Both the position numbers and the translations under genes were made by a program. Source: Prochloron didemni P4-Papua_New_Guinea (GTDB lineage Bacteria > Cyanobacteriota > Cyanobacteriia > Cyanobacteriales > Prochloraceae). From it: a stretch of 62,600 nucleotides of DNA. Within the stretch, counting starts at the first letter, position 1; each line of letters starts with the position of its first letter. This document shows, piece after piece, positions 42,029 to 50,051 of the stretch. The notes under the pieces are model-generated. The model searched no databases. It was not told where the DNA came from and saw nothing but the letters and a program-made list of their open reading frames with translations. The stretch covers positions 1-62,600 of the forward strand of contig JH610983.1 in the NCBI GenBank assembly GCA_000252485.1. Reading direction: 5' to 3'.

Positions 42029-42949
42029 ATGAACGCAGATGTAGTAGTTAATCTTCAAAACCTTGTTGATGGTAAAGATGAGGTAAAAGAGAGTTTGGTC
42101 GGCCCTGAAACTTGGCAGCAATGGTTTCAGACCTGGCTGAAAATTCTTTCTTTTTATTTACCGGCAGCCAATGGCTATGAAGTGAGCCTGCGTTTGACTG
42201 ACGATTTGGAAATTAAAGCTCTTAACAATCAATACCGCCAGCAAGATAAACCTACCGATGTATTGGCTTTTGCTGCCCTGGAGGTAGATGTTCCTCAAGG
42301 GTCTGTTTTCTTAGAGGAACCTTTATATTTAGGGGATATTGTAATTTCGGTAGATACTGCCAGTCGTCAGGCTGAGGAACATCATAATTCTTTAACAATT
42401 GAATTAGCTTGGTTAGCAGCTCATGGGTTGCTTCATCTATTAGGGTGGGACCACCCTGATGATGAGAGTCTTATTTCTATGTTATCACAGCAACAAGACT
42501 TATTGCACGGTATCGGTTTGGTAAAGCCTAATCTAGAGGATTCGGAATTCGCTAATCTCAAAAGTCGGCGTTTAGCTTGGCATGTGGCTCCTAATTTGCT
42601 GATGAGTTTCAAATATGCTTGGCAGGGGGTTAGCTATGCTTTTGAAACTCAACGGAATTTTCGCATTCATTTGGTGATTGGTTCCGTGGCGATTCTCCTG
42701 GGGTTGCTGTTGCAGGTGACTGTGGTGGAAATGGCTTTGGTGGGATTGACTATTGCTTTGGTTTTGGTGTTGGAGTTGTTGAATACGGCTCTTGAATCTT
42801 TGGTAGATTTGATTGCTCAACAAACTTATCATCCATTGGCGAAAATTGCTAAAGATTGTGCTGCTGGAGCGGTGTTGATTTCGGCTATAACTGCTTTGTT
42901 TGTGGCTGGTTTGGTTTTTGGTTCTCGTCTTATTTCTATGTTTGATTAG
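42029..42949 (+). CDS. ybeY: YbeY rRNA endonuclease fused to diacylglycerol kinase
   Basis: A 306-residue fusion. Residues 1 to about 175 are YbeY, a zinc endoribonuclease for 16S rRNA 3' maturation: DKPTDVLAFAALE and the metal site AAHGLLHLLGWDH (H-x3-H-x5-H). Residues about 185-306 are a prokaryotic DgkA-type lipid kinase: QRNFRIHLVIGSVAILLGLL, the active-site helix LLNTALESLVDL and HPLAKIAKDCAAGAVLI. In many bacteria the two are adjacent separate genes; here there is no stop between them, so the RNase would be tethered to the membrane. The ATG at 42029 lacks a clear ribosome-binding site. Confidence 0.92.
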   Translation: MNADVVVNLQNLVDGKDEVKESLVGPETWQQWFQTWLKILSFYLPAANGYEVSLRLTDDLEIKALNNQYRQQDKPTDVLAFAALEVDVPQGSVFLEEPLYLGDIVISVDTASRQAEEHHNSLTIELAWLAAHGLLHLLGWDHPDDESLISMLSQQQDLLHGIGLVKPNLEDSEFANLKSRRLAWHVAPNLLMSFKYAWQGVSYAFETQRNFRIHLVIGSVAILLGLLLQVTVVEMALVGLTIALVLVLELLNTALESLVDLIAQQTYHPLAKIAKDCAAGAVLISAITALFVAGLVFGSRLISMFD

Positions 42950-42985
42950 AGGAGCAATTTTCTTGTAGTGCGATCGCTAATTTGT

Positions 42986-43627
42986 CTAACTTAGTTGTTT
43001 GTTATTGAATTCTAAAATCCCTTTGTCTATGCTCCAACAGCGATCGGCAATCCCGGACAATTCATCAGGGTCATGAGTCACTACCAATAGGGTCCAATGG
43101 GTCTTCAATTTTGCTAACAGCTTGCTTAACTGACGGCGCATGGACCAATCCAGTCCTGCGGTGGGTTCGTCTAATAATAACAGATTGGGTTGACGAATGA
43201 GCTGTACTGCTAGGGCTAGGCGACGTTGCTGACCGCCGCTAAGTTGGTAAGGATCGGTATCGAAAGGAATCTGCTCCAATCCTACTTCTTCGAGAGCTTG
43301 TTTCATTGTAGCTACTTTTAACTCTGGATGACCCAAACGCAGTTCTTCTAAGACCGTGTTTCCGCAAAAATGTCGTTCGGGAAACTGGAAGACCAGTCCT
43401 CCTAGTTGTTGTAAATCAAGCGAAGTTAGTTCTTGCTCCCCCCAACAGATAGTTCCTTTTGTTTGTACTGCTAGTCCTGCCAAAATTTCCAACAGAGTGC
43501 TTTTCCCGGAACCGCTCGGACCGATTATCAGTCCTAACTCTTGGGGTGCTAATTCTAGGTTAATTCCTTTTAATATAGGAGTAGGAGTAGCAGGGGGATG
43601 ATAGACTAAATTTGTGAGATATAGCAT
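42986..43627 (-). CDS. ABC transporter ATPase, ECF type
   Basis: A 213-residue stand-alone ATPase with Walker A GPSGSGKST, the Q-loop FQFPERHF typical of energy-coupling factor ATPases (CbiO/EcfA), signature LSGGQQRRLALA, Walker B LLLLDEPTAGLD and the switch His in VVTHDPDEL. It likely powers uptake of a vitamin or metal, but no transmembrane EcfT or substrate-binding S component lies nearby, so the substrate is open. Confidence 0.88.
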   Translation of the reverse strand: MLYLTNLVYHPPATPTPILKGINLELAPQELGLIIGPSGSGKSTLLEILAGLAVQTKGTICWGEQELTSLDLQQLGGLVFQFPERHFCGNTVLEELRLGHPELKVATMKQALEEVGLEQIPFDTDPYQLSGGQQRRLALAVQLIRQPNLLLLDEPTAGLDWSMRRQLSKLLAKLKTHWTLLVVTHDPDELSGIADRCWSIDKGILEFNNKQLS

Positions 43628-43653
43628 CTTGAATTAGCAACAAACAAACAATC

Positions 43654-43785
43654 TATAGCAGTTGACAGTTGATAGTGGACAGTTGATAGTTATACAATAA
43701 CTGGTTGGTTGCTCTCACTCAATACTAAACACGTTCATAGGCCGATATCATAAATGTACCTCATTAGTCCAAGAAACCCTATATA
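43654..43785 (+). repeat. Dispersed repeat C, second copy
   Basis: An uninterrupted copy, running TATAGCAGTTGACAGTTGAT ... ACTCAATACTAAACACG ... GTCCAAGAAACCCTATA. It serves as the reference showing what was interrupted in the copy at 47704-48088. Confidence 0.75.
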
Positions 43786-43958
43786 ACATACAACGAGCAA
43801 TAAATAAGATGCAATAATTTCAATTTCCGTGCGATTTCAAAATATAACAAGGGTGTTGTCACAAATTATTTTTAATGCTATAAGTATTAAAGATAAAATT
43901 TTATTTAATTAATCCAAACAGTATAAGACAAACAATATTAAGAGAAGTAATAAATCTC

Positions 43959-44210
43959 ATGGCCTTAGAACAAGCAATATTAGCAAAAATCAACAAATTA
44001 CCTGTGGAGCGACAGCAAAAAGTATTTAATTATGCAGAAAGACTACAGGTTGAATTCACTTCTAAACTTTCTATAGCTAAACCTGGAGAGTCAGAAAATA
44101 AGTTAAATAATAATGAGAATAATGAGATTCTATATATAGATGATTGGGAAATAGAAAGGGATGAAGAAGATGGAGAAGAAGATTTTGTTATTTATTTGTC
44201 GGGAGTTTGA
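43959..44210 (+). CDS. DUF2281-like small protein
   Basis: An 83-residue protein. The N-terminus EQAILAKINKLPVERQQKVF then NYAERLQ resembles DUF2281/antitoxin-like proteins (the pattern I-x-K-L-x-x-LP-x-E-x-Q-x-x-V). The C-terminal half is acidic (IDDWEIERDEEDGEEDF). If it is an antitoxin, no partner toxin is adjacent. Confidence 0.55.
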   Translation: MALEQAILAKINKLPVERQQKVFNYAERLQVEFTSKLSIAKPGESENKLNNNENNEILYIDDWEIERDEEDGEEDFVIYLSGV

Positions 44211-44326
44211 TAGCTTGGACTAAGCAAATAACCAACAACCAACAACCAACAACAAAAAACTAACAACGGAACAAAATCTAAGTTACTGTGGTCAAATTTA
44301 TTCAACAGTGAATAGTGGAGATGAGC

Positions 44327-45235
44327 ATGAAACTGTGGTATAATAAACTCAAGAGATTCTCATTTGGCAAATCCTTGCCTTTAGCCATTGCTCTAAGTCT
44401 TTCCAGTACTGCGGCATTTGCTGGCGATCCTTTTCGCAGTACTAATCCCCGCAACATTGACGACAAAACAGAAGAGGCATTCCAGATCTTATTCCGAGAA
44501 GGAAATTACAAAGAAGCGAAAACCTATCTCAGTAGAAACGAATATGGCCAGACAATAGACCCTCTCGCTCATGCTTTGAGGGCTGCTATAGGTTATACTG
44601 AGAAAGATAAGGAAACCTTGAGAATTTACGGTGGGAAAACCTTAGTTGCAGCAGAAAGATTGCAAGGTCGAGACCCTTTCAGAGGAAATCTTTATACAGC
44701 TGTAGGCCATTTTTTAGAAGGGGCTTATATCTTTGAAACAGAAGGAGCTTTTGCTGCCCTACCGAAACTGCAAAAAGTATTCCACTATTTTGGCAAAGCA
44801 GAAAAACAAAATGCTAGCGATCCGGAATTAAATTTGATTCAAGGATATATGGAATTACTTTTAGCAGTAAATCTTCCTTTTGCGGATATAGATAAGGCGA
44901 TCGCCAATTTTCAAGATAATGCTGCTCCAGATTATTTGGTGAATCGGGGTATTGCGGTGGCTTATCGAGATTTAGAACAATATGATAAAGCTTTGCCTTT
45001 TGTTGATCGCGCCATGGAAATTACTCCAAATAACCCAGAACTCTACTATCTTAAAGCTCAAATTCTCCACGAACAAGGCAGAGATAAAAAACAAATGTAC
45101 TTGATAAAATTGGCACTGCAGCACTTCGATCGCGCTTTAGAAGATGCAGACCAGTTACCTCCTGAGATCCTCAAATCTTTGCGCTGGGAACGCAATAGAG
45201 CTAAACAAAGGATAGATGGTCTGAGAGGGTTTTAA
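44327..45235 (+). CDS. Sll0314/Alr1548-type TPR protein, exported
   Basis: A 302-residue protein with a signal peptide (SLPLAIALSLSSTAAFA) and then a helical, TPR-like body: FQILFREGNYKEAKTYLSRN, LVNRGIAVAYRDLEQYDKAL and LYYLKAQILHEQGRDKKQ. It matches the cyanobacterial Sll0314/Alr1548 TPR family. I chose ATG 44327 because GGAG lies six bases upstream and it gives the proper signal peptide; the frame is open to a GTG at 44315. Probably a periplasmic scaffold; partners unknown. Confidence 0.85.
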   Translation: MKLWYNKLKRFSFGKSLPLAIALSLSSTAAFAGDPFRSTNPRNIDDKTEEAFQILFREGNYKEAKTYLSRNEYGQTIDPLAHALRAAIGYTEKDKETLRIYGGKTLVAAERLQGRDPFRGNLYTAVGHFLEGAYIFETEGAFAALPKLQKVFHYFGKAEKQNASDPELNLIQGYMELLLAVNLPFADIDKAIANFQDNAAPDYLVNRGIAVAYRDLEQYDKALPFVDRAMEITPNNPELYYLKAQILHEQGRDKKQMYLIKLALQHFDRALEDADQLPPEILKSLRWERNRAKQRIDGLRGF

Positions 45236-45287
45236 ACGAAGGCGATCGCTAAGAGCGGCGCTGCGCGATCGAGCAAAAAAAGGACAC

Positions 45288-46653
45288 CTATTCATAAAAT
45301 TGTTGTCGCCGCCAATCTTGGCCAATTTGAATAGTCAGATCGGAACCTAGAGAACCAGTACTCTCCACCCGCACTTCCCCAACACCCAAAGCAGAACGGA
45401 GTGCATCTCCAGTAATAGTATCTCCGTGTTGAGCCACAATGCGGGTTTTTGCTAAAGGTTCCTGCCAATCATCAGCCATAAACACCCGAGTATAACCCAC
45501 TTCTCGCAAGTAGCGAGTCATGGCAGCTACTGCTTCCTTATCCCCAGTGCTATCTTGAATCGCCACCCTCACGTAAGCTGGATTAAGAGCTTCTGCTATC
45601 TTATCTCCCATATCGAAATGTTGAGCCATTATAAGATTAATACGACGAGTATTGGGTAGCCAATAGCTCACCTCTTCCTTACCATCGCCGCTAAAATAAC
45701 CAGGCAACATCAACATTTGGATCTTGGACCGTTCAACTTTAGCGCCAAAACCTGCTAAAGCTAGTAGTTCATCCCCTTTCAAATCAGTTTCAACATTAGA
45801 TTTAATGATGGACATTACCTTGGGCAGGCGCACTAAACTGCTGGGTTTAAGCGCCTGTTCCACCAGAGAGCGCATCAACATTTGCTGTCGCTGTACCCTA
45901 CCAATATCTCCCAGGCGATCATAACGAAAGCGCAAAAACTGCATTGCTTTGTTGCCATCTAGGTGCTGCTTCCCTTGTTTTAGATTGATATACAAATGCT
46001 GACTTTCGTCAACATATTTCATATCCTTGGGAACGTAAACCGTCACGCCCCCCAAAGCATCGATAATCTTCTCCACACCCTGCACATTCACCCGCACCAC
46101 CCGATCTATCTGTACCCCACCTAAAAGGTCCGCAATAGTGTTTGCTGCCAGTTCCGAACCGCCGTAATAATTAGCCACGTTGATTTTATCAATGCCATGA
46201 CCTGAGATGCGAGCGCGAGTATCTCGAGGAATAGAAAGCACTGTCAATTTTTCTTTCTCAGTATCAAACCGCAGCAAAAGCATGGTATCGGAAAGACCAT
46301 GGAACGAATCTACCAGGGCGTGGTATCCAAGTTCATCCTCAGTTCTATCGTCCAAATCGGAAGTTAGAACCTTCGTCCCCAAAACCAAAATATTGACGGA
46401 ACGGGTTAGTTCTGGCAGGGCAAAGCCTTTTGTTTCTAGGATAGCTGATTTGGGTTCGTCAGGTATTGTTGTATCATCCCCAGAAGTAATCTCTGAAATA
46501 GATACAGCCAGCATGGCTCCCGCTGTTGCCGAAACTGTAGCTACTGCAGTTAAACTCAACCAAATCCAAAGCCAAGGTCCCTTCTTTCTCTTGGTGGGAT
46601 TTTTTTTTCGGCGTTTCAGTTGATTGTTGCTCGGGAGTGGTATTTTGATCCAT
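45288..46653 (-). CDS. LytR-CpsA-Psr (LCP) family protein, start out of frame at a poly-A tract
   Basis: LCP transferases attach lipid-linked glycans to the cell wall or envelope. Residues of the core are clear: SVNILVLGTKVL, SFHGLSDTMLLLRFDT, LSIPRDTRARISGHGIDKIN, and the lipid-binding arginines in FLRFRYDRLGDIGRVQRQQ; a LytR_C-like domain follows. The natural ATG appears to be 46653 (MDQNTTPEQQSTETP then KKK), but nine A's at 46608-46600 place it out of frame with KRKKGPWLWIWLSLTAV, the anchor helix. Eight A's would restore it. Within the frame, a TTG at 46559 is the only usable start and would cut the anchor. Slippage, phase variation or an assembly error are possible. Confidence 0.85.
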
Positions 46654-46728
46654 TGTTATTAGGTAATAAGGAGTTCCTATTTGTCAGCGAGCAATTAATT
46701 AATAATTGATAATTGGTAACTGGTGGCT

Positions 46729-47103
46729 TCAATGTTTATTGAAAACTCTCTCAGCAATACGGCTAATCCAAGGCAGTCTGGCAGATTTACCTCGCCACAA
46801 CCGAATCATTAAGGCAAAAGATAGCAAAAAATAACCGGAAGTGAACATGCTGTTGAGAAATAATAACCGTAGAGTCAAAAAATGGTCGGTTTGCCATGCT
46901 CCTGTCCAGAGCAAAGCGTAACCAAGCAGCCAAGTTCCCGCAAGAGTGATGGATAAGCGAGAGACCTTTTGCTCCTCGCCACTACCCTTACGCCAATATA
47001 GAGTCCAAAGAGCGGGCAAAAATCCCAGCACTGGGATAAGGTAAATATATAGCTTGAGCTGTATCAGCTTTTGCTCTTGTAAGGGATCGTCGCGATCGCT
47101 CAT
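46729..47103 (-). CDS. Membrane protein of unknown function
   Basis: A 124-residue protein with about three or four membrane helices (LYIYLIPVLGFLPALWTLYW, LAGTWLLGYALLWTGAW, LNSMFTSGYFLLSFALMI) and basic loops. Resembles conserved cyanobacterial hypotheticals next to mobA, with which it is divergent (8-base gap between start codons). Function unknown. Confidence 0.7.
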   Translation of the reverse strand: MSDRDDPLQEQKLIQLKLYIYLIPVLGFLPALWTLYWRKGSGEEQKVSRLSITLAGTWLLGYALLWTGAWQTDHFLTLRLLFLNSMFTSGYFLLSFALMIRLWRGKSARLPWISRIAERVFNKH

Positions 47104-47111
47104 CTATATCT

Positions 47112-47720
47112 ATGGAAAATTTACCAAGTTTAGAAATTACCGTTCTTATTCTAGCAGGAGGAAAAAGTTCGCGCATGGGAAGAGATAAAGCATTAATTCC
47201 TATTAACGGCGTACCCCTGTTGCGGCGAATTTATCTCATAGCCAGGAAATGCAGTAATTTTGTGTATATAGTAGCAGACAAACAAGAAAAATACAAGGAT
47301 ATTTTACCCAAAGACTGCAGTTTTTTATCCGACTTTCCCTTATTGGGGGCAAAAGGAAGTCAAGGACCGTTAATAGGATTTGCCGGAGGGTTAAAAGAGG
47401 TAAAAACCCAGTGGGTTTTATTGTTAGCTTGCGATTTACCGAGATTGGAAGCGGAAGCAATAAATAAATGGATTAGTTATTTGAGTACAGTGAAACAACA
47501 AGATATTGCTCTGTTGCCCAGAAGTGAGAAAGGTTGGGAACCTTTATGTGGTTTTTATCGTCTGGACTGTTTTCCTTTATTAATTGATTTTATTCAACAA
47601 GGTGGCAGGTCATTTCAGCGTTGGCTAGCCTTGCATCCAGTAACAGAATTACCTATTAAAGATACTTCGGTTCTTTTTAATTGTAACACCCCAACAGATT
47701 TGATAGCAGTTGACAGTTGA
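47112..47720 (+). CDS. mobA: Molybdenum cofactor guanylyltransferase
   Basis: MobA transfers GMP to molybdopterin to give the guanine dinucleotide cofactor. The nucleotidyltransferase motif LAGGKSSRMGRDKALIPING is intact at residues 14-33, followed by GPLIGFAGGLKEVKTQWVLL and LACDLPRLE, the metal-binding Asp. The length (202) is normal. The final residues (IAVDS and stop) come from the first bases of repeat C (ATAGCAGTTGACAGTTGA), so the native stop codon has been replaced. Confidence 0.92.
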   Translation: MENLPSLEITVLILAGGKSSRMGRDKALIPINGVPLLRRIYLIARKCSNFVYIVADKQEKYKDILPKDCSFLSDFPLLGAKGSQGPLIGFAGGLKEVKTQWVLLLACDLPRLEAEAINKWISYLSTVKQQDIALLPRSEKGWEPLCGFYRLDCFPLLIDFIQQGGRSFQRWLALHPVTELPIKDTSVLFNCNTPTDLIAVDS

Positions 47721-47723
47721 TAG

Positions 47724-47866
47724 CTCCTGACGGAGAATTCAAAATTCAAAATTCAAAATTCAAAATTTAATTCGTGACGAATGTCTCCGCAAAAAAATGC
47801 CAGAAACTCGAAAAGCCTTATTCCTCTTGGTTTTTAGCTTGTTGTCAATTTTCAGATTCGGTCGAG
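47724..47866 (-). mobile_element. Repeat element A, fourth copy, nested in repeat C
   Basis: A 143-bp copy running CTCCTGACGGAGAATTC to CAGATTCGGTCGAG, directly after ATAG. Compared with the intact repeat C, the sequence GTTGATAG/TGGACAGTTG is split exactly, with no duplicated or lost bases. Confidence 0.85.
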
Positions 47867-47895
47867 TGGACAGTTGATAGTTATACAGCTTGCGG

Positions 47896-48004
47896 TGCAG
47901 TTCGGCTACCCTTCGACTACGCGGTCCCTGCCCTTCGACTTCGCTCAGGGGCCGCGTAGCCGAAGGGCAGGGCGAGCGCTCACTGACCGCGGAGCCGAAC
48001 TGCA
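47896..48004. repeat. GC-rich palindromic element nested in repeat C
   Basis: Bounded by TGCAGTTCGGCT and AGCCGAACTGCA (12-bp perfect inverted ends), with an inner CCCTTCGACTTCGCTCAGGG and GGCCGCGTAGCCGAAGGGCA. Its base composition is much richer in GC than the surroundings. It interrupts repeat C between TTATACAG and TTGCTCTCATTC. Confidence 0.7.
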
Positions 48005-48094
48005 ACTGCTAGGTTGCTCTCATTCAATACTAAGCAAGAAACAGGCCGATATCATAGATGTACCTCATGAGTCCAAGAAAAGCTATAGATTAAT

Positions 48095-48964
48095 ATGGAT
48101 AAAGATAGATTAATTATTCAATCAACCCAAGATGGTTCTTCTACTTTTTTTTCTGATTGGTTCAAGGAAAGTTTTCATTCTCACTTTGGAGCCAAGGAAG
48201 AAGCAGAGAAAAAATTTGTATTGCCTTGTAGATTAGCAGAATTAGCTAAAAATAGTAATTCATTACAAATCTTGGATATTTGCTATGGCTTAGGTTATAA
48301 TAGTTGTGCTGCCCTAGAAACTATTTGGGCAGTAAATCCCGAATGTAAAGTTAAATTAATTGCTTTAGAAATAGAACCCAAAGTATACAATAAAGCTATT
48401 GCAGAAGGATTACTTTCTCTTTGGCAACCACCAGTTCCTCAGTTACTAACTCAGTTAGCAGTGAAACAGGAAATAAAAGAGTCTAATTTAGAAGCGAAAC
48501 TCTTAGTTGGGGATGGGAGAATAACAATTGGAGAAATTAATCAGTTAGACTTTCAAGCAGATGCTATTTTTCTCGACCCTTTTTCCTCACCTAAATGTCC
48601 TCAACTTTGGACAATAGAATTTCTAGAGAAAGTAGCTCAATGTTTGAAACAAACTGGTATATTGGCTACTTATTCCTGTGCTGCAGCAGTAAGAATTGCT
48701 TTACAAAAAGCAGGTTTGAACATAGGATCTAGTGAGAGTGTGGGGAGATCATCTCCCGGTACTGTTGCTAGCTTCACAGATACTTATTTACCACCTCTTT
48801 CTCTGCAAGAACGAGAACATTTACAAACTCGTGCAGCGATTCCCTATCGAGACCCCACTTTGAAAGATTGTCGAGAACTAATCTTGAAACGAAGAGAAAA
48901 AGAACAACAAGCTAGTTTGCTAGAACCAACCACTCATTGGAAAAAACGTTGGTTAAATAAATAA
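48095..48964 (+). CDS. MnmD-like tRNA methyltransferase
   Basis: A 289-residue SAM-dependent methyltransferase of the DUF752/MnmD type, which methylates aminomethyl-uridine at the tRNA wobble position. It shows the typical N-terminus (STQDGSSTFFSDWFKESFHS), the SAM motif ILDICYGLGYNSCAALE (family consensus D-x-x-F/Y-G-x-G-x-N), LIALEIEPK, ADAIFLDPFSSPKCPQLWT and ILATYSCAAAVR. Cyanobacterial members are stand-alone without the MnmC oxidase domain, as here. Confidence 0.85.
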   Translation: MDKDRLIIQSTQDGSSTFFSDWFKESFHSHFGAKEEAEKKFVLPCRLAELAKNSNSLQILDICYGLGYNSCAALETIWAVNPECKVKLIALEIEPKVYNKAIAEGLLSLWQPPVPQLLTQLAVKQEIKESNLEAKLLVGDGRITIGEINQLDFQADAIFLDPFSSPKCPQLWTIEFLEKVAQCLKQTGILATYSCAAAVRIALQKAGLNIGSSESVGRSSPGTVASFTDTYLPPLSLQEREHLQTRAAIPYRDPTLKDCRELILKRREKEQQASLLEPTTHWKKRWLNK

Positions 48965-49132
48965 ACAATTTCAGGATTTATCACAATGATCCTAAGATAA
49001 AAATGGAACAATAAATTTTAATCTTAATTTATCTCCTCAACTCACGATCAATTGAATAATATCTAATTATATCAAATATAAAAATGTTTACTACAGATAC
49101 CTGTTATAAGCAATTGTAGTTATAAGCAATTG

Positions 49133-49165
49133 TAGGTTGGGTTTCGTTCGGAAACCCAACCTACG
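49133..49165. repeat. Hairpin GTAGGTTGGGTTTC / GAAACCCAACCTAC
   Basis: A perfect 14-bp inverted repeat around GTTCG, in the gap between the MnmD-like gene and the antitoxin. A near-identical copy (TTGGGTTTCGTTCGGAAACC) lies at 49930-49962, followed in both places by GATTTATTCCAC and TTTTTAATGTGTGCCAC, so a block of about 90 bp has been duplicated. Confidence 0.75.
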
Positions 49166-49218
49166 ATTTATTCCACGTTTTTAATGTGTGCCACGCTACC
49201 ACTGCAAAATCAATAAAC

Positions 49219-49266
49219 GAACAACAAACAACAAACAACAAACAACAAACAACAAACAACAAACAA
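49219..49266. repeat. ACAACAA heptad array
   Basis: About seven AACAACA heptads ending at the antitoxin's stop codon (49267). STRR-type DNA without coding content. Confidence 0.8.
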
Positions 49267-49557
49267 CTATATATTTAACACCAATCTTTCTCTTAGCGTC
49301 TGACGAAGAGTATTAATAAAGAGTGAAAGGCTATCGCAAGAAAAACCATCTAATTTTCCTCGTATAATATCCGAAATTTCTGACCTATCCAGACCGAGAA
49401 TTTTTGCGGCTTCTTGTTGAGTTAAATGTCCTTCATTAATTAATTCACAAATACTATTAGCAAGTTTAGCTTTTGCAAGAGTTTGTTCTGGTTCTGGAAT
49501 ACCAATATCTGCAAAAACATTGCCGCTGCTTATTTCTACATTAACACGTTCCGTCAT
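49267..49557 (-). CDS. XRE/HigA-type antitoxin
   Basis: A 96-residue helix-turn-helix protein. Residues about 28-80 hold the XRE fold (AKLANSICELINEGHLTQQE, AAKILGLDRSEISDIIRG), as in HigA-type antitoxins of phage Gp49-like toxins. AAGGAG six bases upstream supports MTERVNVEIS as the start. The frame is open further upstream, where it reads through the broken toxin gene. It presumably bound and regulated the HigB-like toxin, which is now disrupted. Confidence 0.82.
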   Translation of the reverse strand: MTERVNVEISSGNVFADIGIPEPEQTLAKAKLANSICELINEGHLTQQEAAKILGLDRSEISDIIRGKLDGFSCDSLSLFINTLRQTLRERLVLNI

Positions 49558-49800
49558 TGTTTTCTCCTTTTTGATTTTTAAAAATCTTGAAAGATCAAAA
49601 CCAACCACTTTACGAACTTCCAAGGGTAAGTCTTGTATAGCACTACGCATTTAGGTATTGTCATTAATAAAGCCTGAAACCTAGTCATAGCCGTCTTTAT
49701 GAATTTTGAATTTTGAATTTTGAAAGCAGTAGTAGCGCTATACTGCTCGTTTCGTTGACCCTATCCAGATTAATGGTTTTATTTTCTCACTACTATTCAT
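49558..49800 (-). pseudogene. HigB/Gp49-like toxin remnant, MITE-interrupted and C-terminally deleted
   Basis: Minus-strand ATG 49800 opens MNSSEKIKPLIWIGSTKRA, then meets the MITE at 49638-49740. Removing the MITE and one TA rejoins it in frame with VQDLPLEVRKVVGFDLSR. That combination (K-P-x-x-W-x-G-S ... D-L-P-x-E-V-R-x-x-V-G-x-D-L) is the N-terminal half of the Gp49-like toxin family. The rest of the toxin is missing: the frame passes within a few codons into the antitoxin's ribosome-binding site and start. Confidence 0.8.
49638..49740 (-). mobile_element. TA-target MITE, copy 2, inside a toxin gene
   Basis: A 103-bp element with ends TAGCACTACGC and GTAGTAGCGCTA, flanked by TA at 49636-49637 and 49741-49742. 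Same internal sequence as the copy at 13175-13276 (AAACCTAGTCATAGCC and the TTTTGAAT run), in the opposite orientation. Its precise excision restores a toxin reading frame. Confidence 0.9.
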
Positions 49801-50051
49801 TTATTCTAAAAATAGATTTCAGCCAAGAAACCGGGTTTCTCTTATTATTTTAGGGATTAATGCTGAAATTCTTGCAAGAAACCCGGTTTCTCAACCCATA
49901 GGTATAGATTTATATCCTGTTTTTGTGTTGTTGGGTTTCGTTCGGAAACCCAACCTACGATTTATTCCACATTTTTAATGTGTGCCACTTTACCACTGCA
50001 AAATCAATAAACAAACAACCAACAACCAACAACCAACAACAAAAAAAATTT

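Larger units (their letters stand above)
47704..48088 (+). repeat. Dispersed repeat C, third copy, interrupted twice
   Basis: Begins ATAGCAGTTGACAGTTGATAG and ends GAGTCCAAGAAAAGCTATAG, matching the copy at 43654-43785 at both ends. It is split first by repeat element A (47724-47866) and then by a GC-rich palindromic element (about 47889-48010). Confidence 0.75.

Noticed and set aside
46600-46608. LCP gene as a plain pseudogene
   Set aside because: Apart from the homopolymer, the whole downstream frame is intact and conserved, so slippage or error is at least as likely.
47760-48113. Open frames between mobA and the MnmD-like gene
   Set aside because: Entirely within repeats C, A and the palindromic element.
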